A stretch of 64,000 bases of DNA from Bradyrhizobium cajani. GTDB taxonomy: Bacteria; Pseudomonadota; Alphaproteobacteria; Rhizobiales; Xanthobacteraceae. The translations under genes and the position numbers were made by a program. Of this stretch, positions 60,482-64,000 are shown in pieces. Location: the NCBI RefSeq assembly GCF_009759665.1, contig NZ_WQNE01000006.1:1-64000 (forward strand). The letters are read 5' to 3'. The first letter of the stretch is position 1. The number at the start of each line of letters is the position of its first letter. The notes below the pieces were generated by a model. The model was given only the letters and a program-made list of their open reading frames with translations, was not told the DNA's origin and did not search any database.

Positions 60482-61648
60482 ATGAACGCTCCACTAGAGA
60501 GGATCACTTCAGAAACCGAAGATACGGCTGCGACCTGGGACAATCTGTCGCCGCTGCTGGTCGATATCCGCGCGCGTCGAAACGAGTTCGCCCGCGCGCA
60601 AAAGATTCCAGACGACATCATCGAAGGCTTCAAGCGCGTTGGCGTCTATCGGGCTATGGCCGCCCGGCGGTTCGGCGGCGAGGAGCGAACGCCGGCCGAT
60701 TTTTGTCGCCTGATCGAGCAAATTTCCGAAGCCGACGGCTCCGCCGGTTGGGTCGCTAGCTTCGGCGATGGGGCTCGCTACCTCGCAGCTCTGCCGGACG
60801 ACACGCTTCGCGAGGTATACGCGAACGGACCTGACGTGGTGTTGGCAGGTGCGCTTTTCCCCCTTCAGCCCGCCAGGCGAAGCACTGACGGGTTTGTCGT
60901 GAACGGCGTGTGGCCATTCGCCAGCGGCTCACCGGGCGCGGATCTCATAGGCGTTGGCATTATTGTGGAAGACGATCCGACCGGTGGCCTTGCGCGTGTA
61001 GCCGTGATGCCGGCCGAGAAGGTGACAATCCGGCCCAATTGGGACGTCATTGGCCTACAAGGCACCGGCAGCCACGACGTCGTTGTCAACGATGTCATTG
61101 TGCCGGAGGAATGGACCTTGATCCGCGGCGGTCCGCCGACGCTCGACGCGCCGGTCTATCGATATCCGTCCGTGACTTTCGCTGCGCAGGCGCATGCGAT
61201 TGTCGGCGTCGGTATTGCGCGCTCCGCGCTGGACGAGGTGATCGCCATGGCCGGAAGCCGCGCCTCAATCACGGGAGCGCCCGTGATGGCAGAGCGCGGC
61301 TATGTCCAACTGGAGATGGCCAGAGCCGAAGCCATGCTGCGTTCCGCCCGTGCCTTCTTCTATGAGGCCACCGAGGAGCTGTGGAAGGAAGCGCTCAAAG
61401 GTGCCGTAACCCCGAACACGGCGACGCTGATGCGACTCGCCGCGACGAACGCCGCGCGCCAGAGCGCTGAGGTCTGCAACATCGCGAGCGGTCTCGCTGG
61501 AAGTGCGTCGCTCTATACCACCAGCAATCTGGCACGCGCCATGTGCGACAGCTTCGTGGTTGCCCAGCACGCAGCTTTAAACGAGGGAACGCTTCAGAGC
61601 GCCGGCCGTCTCCTGCTCGGAAGTGCAGCACAGCCGGGATTTCCATGA
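60482..61648 (+). CDS. Acyl-CoA-dehydrogenase-fold flavoprotein, probable flavin-dependent monooxygenase
   Basis: A 388-residue protein with GAGGACAGC before its ATG. ADGSAGWVASFG, VVNGVWPFASGSPGADLIGV and NWDVIGLQGTGSHDVVVNDV follow the acyl-CoA dehydrogenase N/M-domain pattern. NLARAMCDSFVVAQHAALNE is the C-terminal helical bundle. The S-G-S/T region and lack of an obvious catalytic Glu place it nearer to the hydroxylase subgroup (HpaB/DszC/IacA-like), which needs a flavin reductase. No reductase gene is adjacent. Substrate unknown. Confidence 0.8.
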   Translation: MNAPLERITSETEDTAATWDNLSPLLVDIRARRNEFARAQKIPDDIIEGFKRVGVYRAMAARRFGGEERTPADFCRLIEQISEADGSAGWVASFGDGARYLAALPDDTLREVYANGPDVVLAGALFPLQPARRSTDGFVVNGVWPFASGSPGADLIGVGIIVEDDPTGGLARVAVMPAEKVTIRPNWDVIGLQGTGSHDVVVNDVIVPEEWTLIRGGPPTLDAPVYRYPSVTFAAQAHAIVGVGIARSALDEVIAMAGSRASITGAPVMAERGYVQLEMARAEAMLRSARAFFYEATEELWKEALKGAVTPNTATLMRLAATNAARQSAEVCNIASGLAGSASLYTTSNLARAMCDSFVVAQHAALNEGTLQSAGRLLLGSAAQPGFP

Positions 61649-61921
61649 ACTGGTTCTTCACGTTCCGCACACCCCGCGGCAACGGATTGCCGGACGCGCG
61701 ATGATGCTGTTCGCAGCTACAGGACTAGTCGCCTGCCGGCCTTATTTTGAAGGACAAGAGAGAGAGACCCATGCAGTCAGGCGCTTCTCAAAAACACCAG
61801 TTCATATCCGTGGAGCATCCCTCCCCATCGCAAACGCGCTCTCACAGGTCTCTACGCCCCCGCCTCGATCATTGTCATCTCGAGCACAATCCACTTGCAT
61901 TTCGGCGCGACAGTCGGCGGT
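61649..61921. other. Short intergenic region before the IS3 relic
   Basis: Nothing recognised. Confidence 0.4.
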
Positions 61922-62140
61922 TCAACTCACGAACCTTCCAAGACCGACTTCCTTTTTTATGTCGCGCTCCATGCGCAGCCGTTCGTTCTCCTGCCGCAGG
62001 CGGGCGATCTCCGAAGTCCGGCGCGCCCGCTTAGGCGTCGCCCTGCGCGGGCGCCACGCCACTGATGCCGGCTCCTGCCGGAGCTTATCCACCCAGCGTC
62101 GCAGCACCGAGTCGCCCAGACCGACTTCCTTCGACCGTTC
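61922..62140 (-). pseudogene. IS3-family OrfA fragment
   Basis: The minus strand reads KEVGLGDSVLRRWVDKLRQE, then ARRTSEIARLRQENERLRME and RDIKKE: the helix-turn-helix end and leucine-zipper of an IS3 OrfA. The DDE-bearing OrfB is absent, and the frame stops at once. Confidence 0.78.
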
Positions 62141-63473
62141 CGATCGATCGATCGCTCGATACCCGCCAGTCCAACGGCCTGGCGCTAATAATCCTCTGCG
62201 AACGATCTACGTTGACGTGCTGGCATTCGCATATCTAGGTTTTCTGACGCTATCACAGGCGTCCACTCATTCGGAGGAGGTTCGCGGGACTCTGGCTGAG
62301 TTTTCGGGAGGGCGAACAGCATTCGCCCGTTTGCAAAATTGATTGGGACACTGAAGCGCGGCGGACCCGATGCAGCGCGAGTCTTTGCTGCAAGATCAGA
62401 GGCCGCACGTCAAAACGCCCTGATCGTCGATATCGCGTTCTCCTAAAGTTGACGACCGATCTTTTCGCGTTGCGCAACGTCCTGGCTACAATCAAGTTGC
62501 TTAATGAGCATCTGCTTTCGGGCGAGCAGATTGTGATGACTGTCGTTATGTGATCTCCGTTACAGCTCACGACCAATCGCCGGATGTTGCCTTTTCTTAG
62601 CGTTGAACCAATGCTTCTGTTTGCCGCGGCCTCGTGATGCCCAGAAATCACTTCGATGAACCTGACCGCTCGGGCTCACGGCCGGTGCAAAACGCAGCAG
62701 CCACGCAGCAAATACACCGTAGATAGGCCTCACCCGTCGCATACCGATCTCGCTTGTGGAAGTCGGACGCCATTCGCAAGTCTCCTTTGTGCGCATTCGA
62801 CGCGAAGAACGCAACTATATTGCATCACACAAAATATGACGTGCAATGTGTCTTGAGCGCTCACGTGTACAAGCCCATTCAAAATAGAATGCGACACGCA
62901 CCTCGACCGCTGGCGGTTTCCTCAGCTGCCTGTGAGAGATCGGCGGCTTGAATTTTATACGGATGAGCTAAAAGGCCTTGAATCGCACGTGGCGTCACGT
63001 TGTACCATTCCTAAGTCGCTGACGAGGATGCCTGGTAAATCGGACCGGCCCGCTGCTTGCTGCCATCGGTGAGACGATGATACCAATGCGGTCGATGTGT
63101 GTACGGCAATGGGCGACACGGCCCCAATCCCCTTCTGCCGGGTCTGGCGGACGGGGTCCCAGTCCTCGCATGCGAACAAATTTCGTCCAAGCCCAGGGGT
63201 ACTGGGTTGCTGCGCTTGGCGGCCGGGCACGTCGGCGCCGTTCGAACAGCCGAGGATCGTCTCTGTTGGGCGCCGCTCACTTAATCGCAATGGCTTTGAA
63301 GATACGCAGAACAAGGGACAATACGCCCTTCAAGGTTTGTGCGAGCAAGTGTTGAGCCGCATTCCATCAAACGACGCCAGATCTCTCCGTTCATTGATCC
63401 TTCCTTAAACTTTGCGGTGAACGTTTTGCCGCAAGAACCGTCGGCAGCTCTCCCTCTGTCGACGACTGACTTC
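62141..63473. other. 1.3 kb without a recognised gene
   Basis: Overlapping frames on both strands lack domains. A plus frame before the terminator reads LNFAVNVLPQEPSAALPLS (about 63405-63461), comparable with one before the terminator at 51697. Confidence 0.4.
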
Positions 63474-63509
63474 GGCCCGGCCATCGAAAACGAGGCCGGG
63501 CCTTTTTTT
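63474..63509 (+). terminator. Strong rho-independent terminator
   Basis: A perfect 9-bp stem GGCCCGGCC/GGCCGGGCC (63474-63482 with 63494-63502) followed by seven T. The upstream gene is not identified. Confidence 0.85.
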
Positions 63510-64000
63510 GCCACTGATGAGCACAGTTTGGGAGTGTTCCGGCCCGCGATATCTGATGATTGCGAACGGTTAGTAAGCGATTGATCGGGAAGATAGTTCG
63601 TCACATGCTGAAATCGATCGATCCGATCCTAACGCCCGAGCCGCTCTGTTACTTGCCTCCATGGCTATGGCGGCGACCTCGTGGCCGTCGACGCCAACCA
63701 CCCGGCCAACCGCATCGCCGCCACGGCTCTACTCGGAGCGCCTGATTCAGCTGACGGGCATAAGTTAGAGAGGACCGTCCGCGCCATACTAACGCTCCAT
63801 CCGCTCGACGATCTCGTCGATCCGTGCGCGTGACGATGCCCGTCGACGATCCCGACCGTTTGCCCGGACGCAAGCGCATCGCGCTGGTCGAGATTGAACG
63901 CTCGGTCGGCCGTCCCACACACGCGCACGGTGTGTGTCTTCAGTCGCGGCAAGCTCTCGCGTCCGGATTTCTCTCGCTGCAGCTTCGGCGTCGTGGGAGG
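63510..64000. other. Right edge, probable partial or decayed gene
   Basis: Plus-strand frames read protein-like segments (DLVAVDANHPANRIAATALL near 63680, then MPVDDPDRLPGRKRIALVEI near 63837). Stops and frame changes separate them. No family recognised. Confidence 0.35.

Overview
The window looks like the symbiosis island or accessory symbiotic region of a Bradyrhizobium-type nitrogen-fixing rhizobium. The reasons are a complete rhizobitoxine (rtxACDEFG-type) operon, a nodPQ-type sulfate-activation pair with a sulfotransferase, a fixJ-like regulator, a bio/pan vitamin cluster under a BioR-type GntR regulator, and a high density of IS remnants, frameshifted genes and short orphan ORFs. Species assignment is inference; no rRNA, tRNA or housekeeping marker is present.

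Layout. 1-1.95 kb: 3' part of a non-ribosomal peptide synthetase reading leftward off the window. 2.5-2.9 kb: a stand-alone ectoine synthase gene. 3.7-6.6 kb: small rhizobial ORFs and decayed genes. 6.9-17.7 kb: a cofactor block made of panBC, a bioB-panD-bioF-bioD-bioA operon, the divergent regulator bioR with operator-like palindromes between them, a Dabb-domain protein, and translationally coupled pabB-pabA for p-aminobenzoate. 17.8-26.6 kb: one membrane protein, IS110 and IS5 remnants, a 751-codon effector-like gene, and decayed genes (pRiA4b Orf3-like, AbiEi-like). 26.7-34.8 kb: six tightly packed leftward genes that match the rhizobitoxine operon in order and type. 36.5-40.6 kb: sulfotransferase-nodP-nodQ, also leftward. 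41-48 kb: MarR and IS110 remnants plus many short conserved-looking ORFs. 48-50.6 kb: a FixL kinase remnant, an intact FixJ-type regulator and a hemerythrin-like protein. 51.8-54.5 kb: metE preceded by a cobalamin riboswitch. 55-59.2 kb: a secreted hypothetical protein, a secreted thermonuclease and a beta-carbonic anhydrase. 60.5-61.6 kb: an acyl-CoA-dehydrogenase-fold flavoprotein. The rest, to 64 kb, is an IS3 fragment, a strong terminator and unassigned DNA.

How the parts fit. Pantothenate, biotin and p-aminobenzoate genes suggest an accessory vitamin supply for symbiotic growth. Rhizobitoxine is an enol-ether amino acid that inhibits PLP enzymes of methionine and ethylene synthesis. The rtx operon pairs a PuuA-like glutamine synthetase homologue with a PuuD-like C26 amidotransferase, which invites the idea of gamma-glutamyl-protected intermediates. 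The sulfation genes could modify a Nod factor or a surface glycan. About a third of the window is eroded sequence with no gene I could identify.
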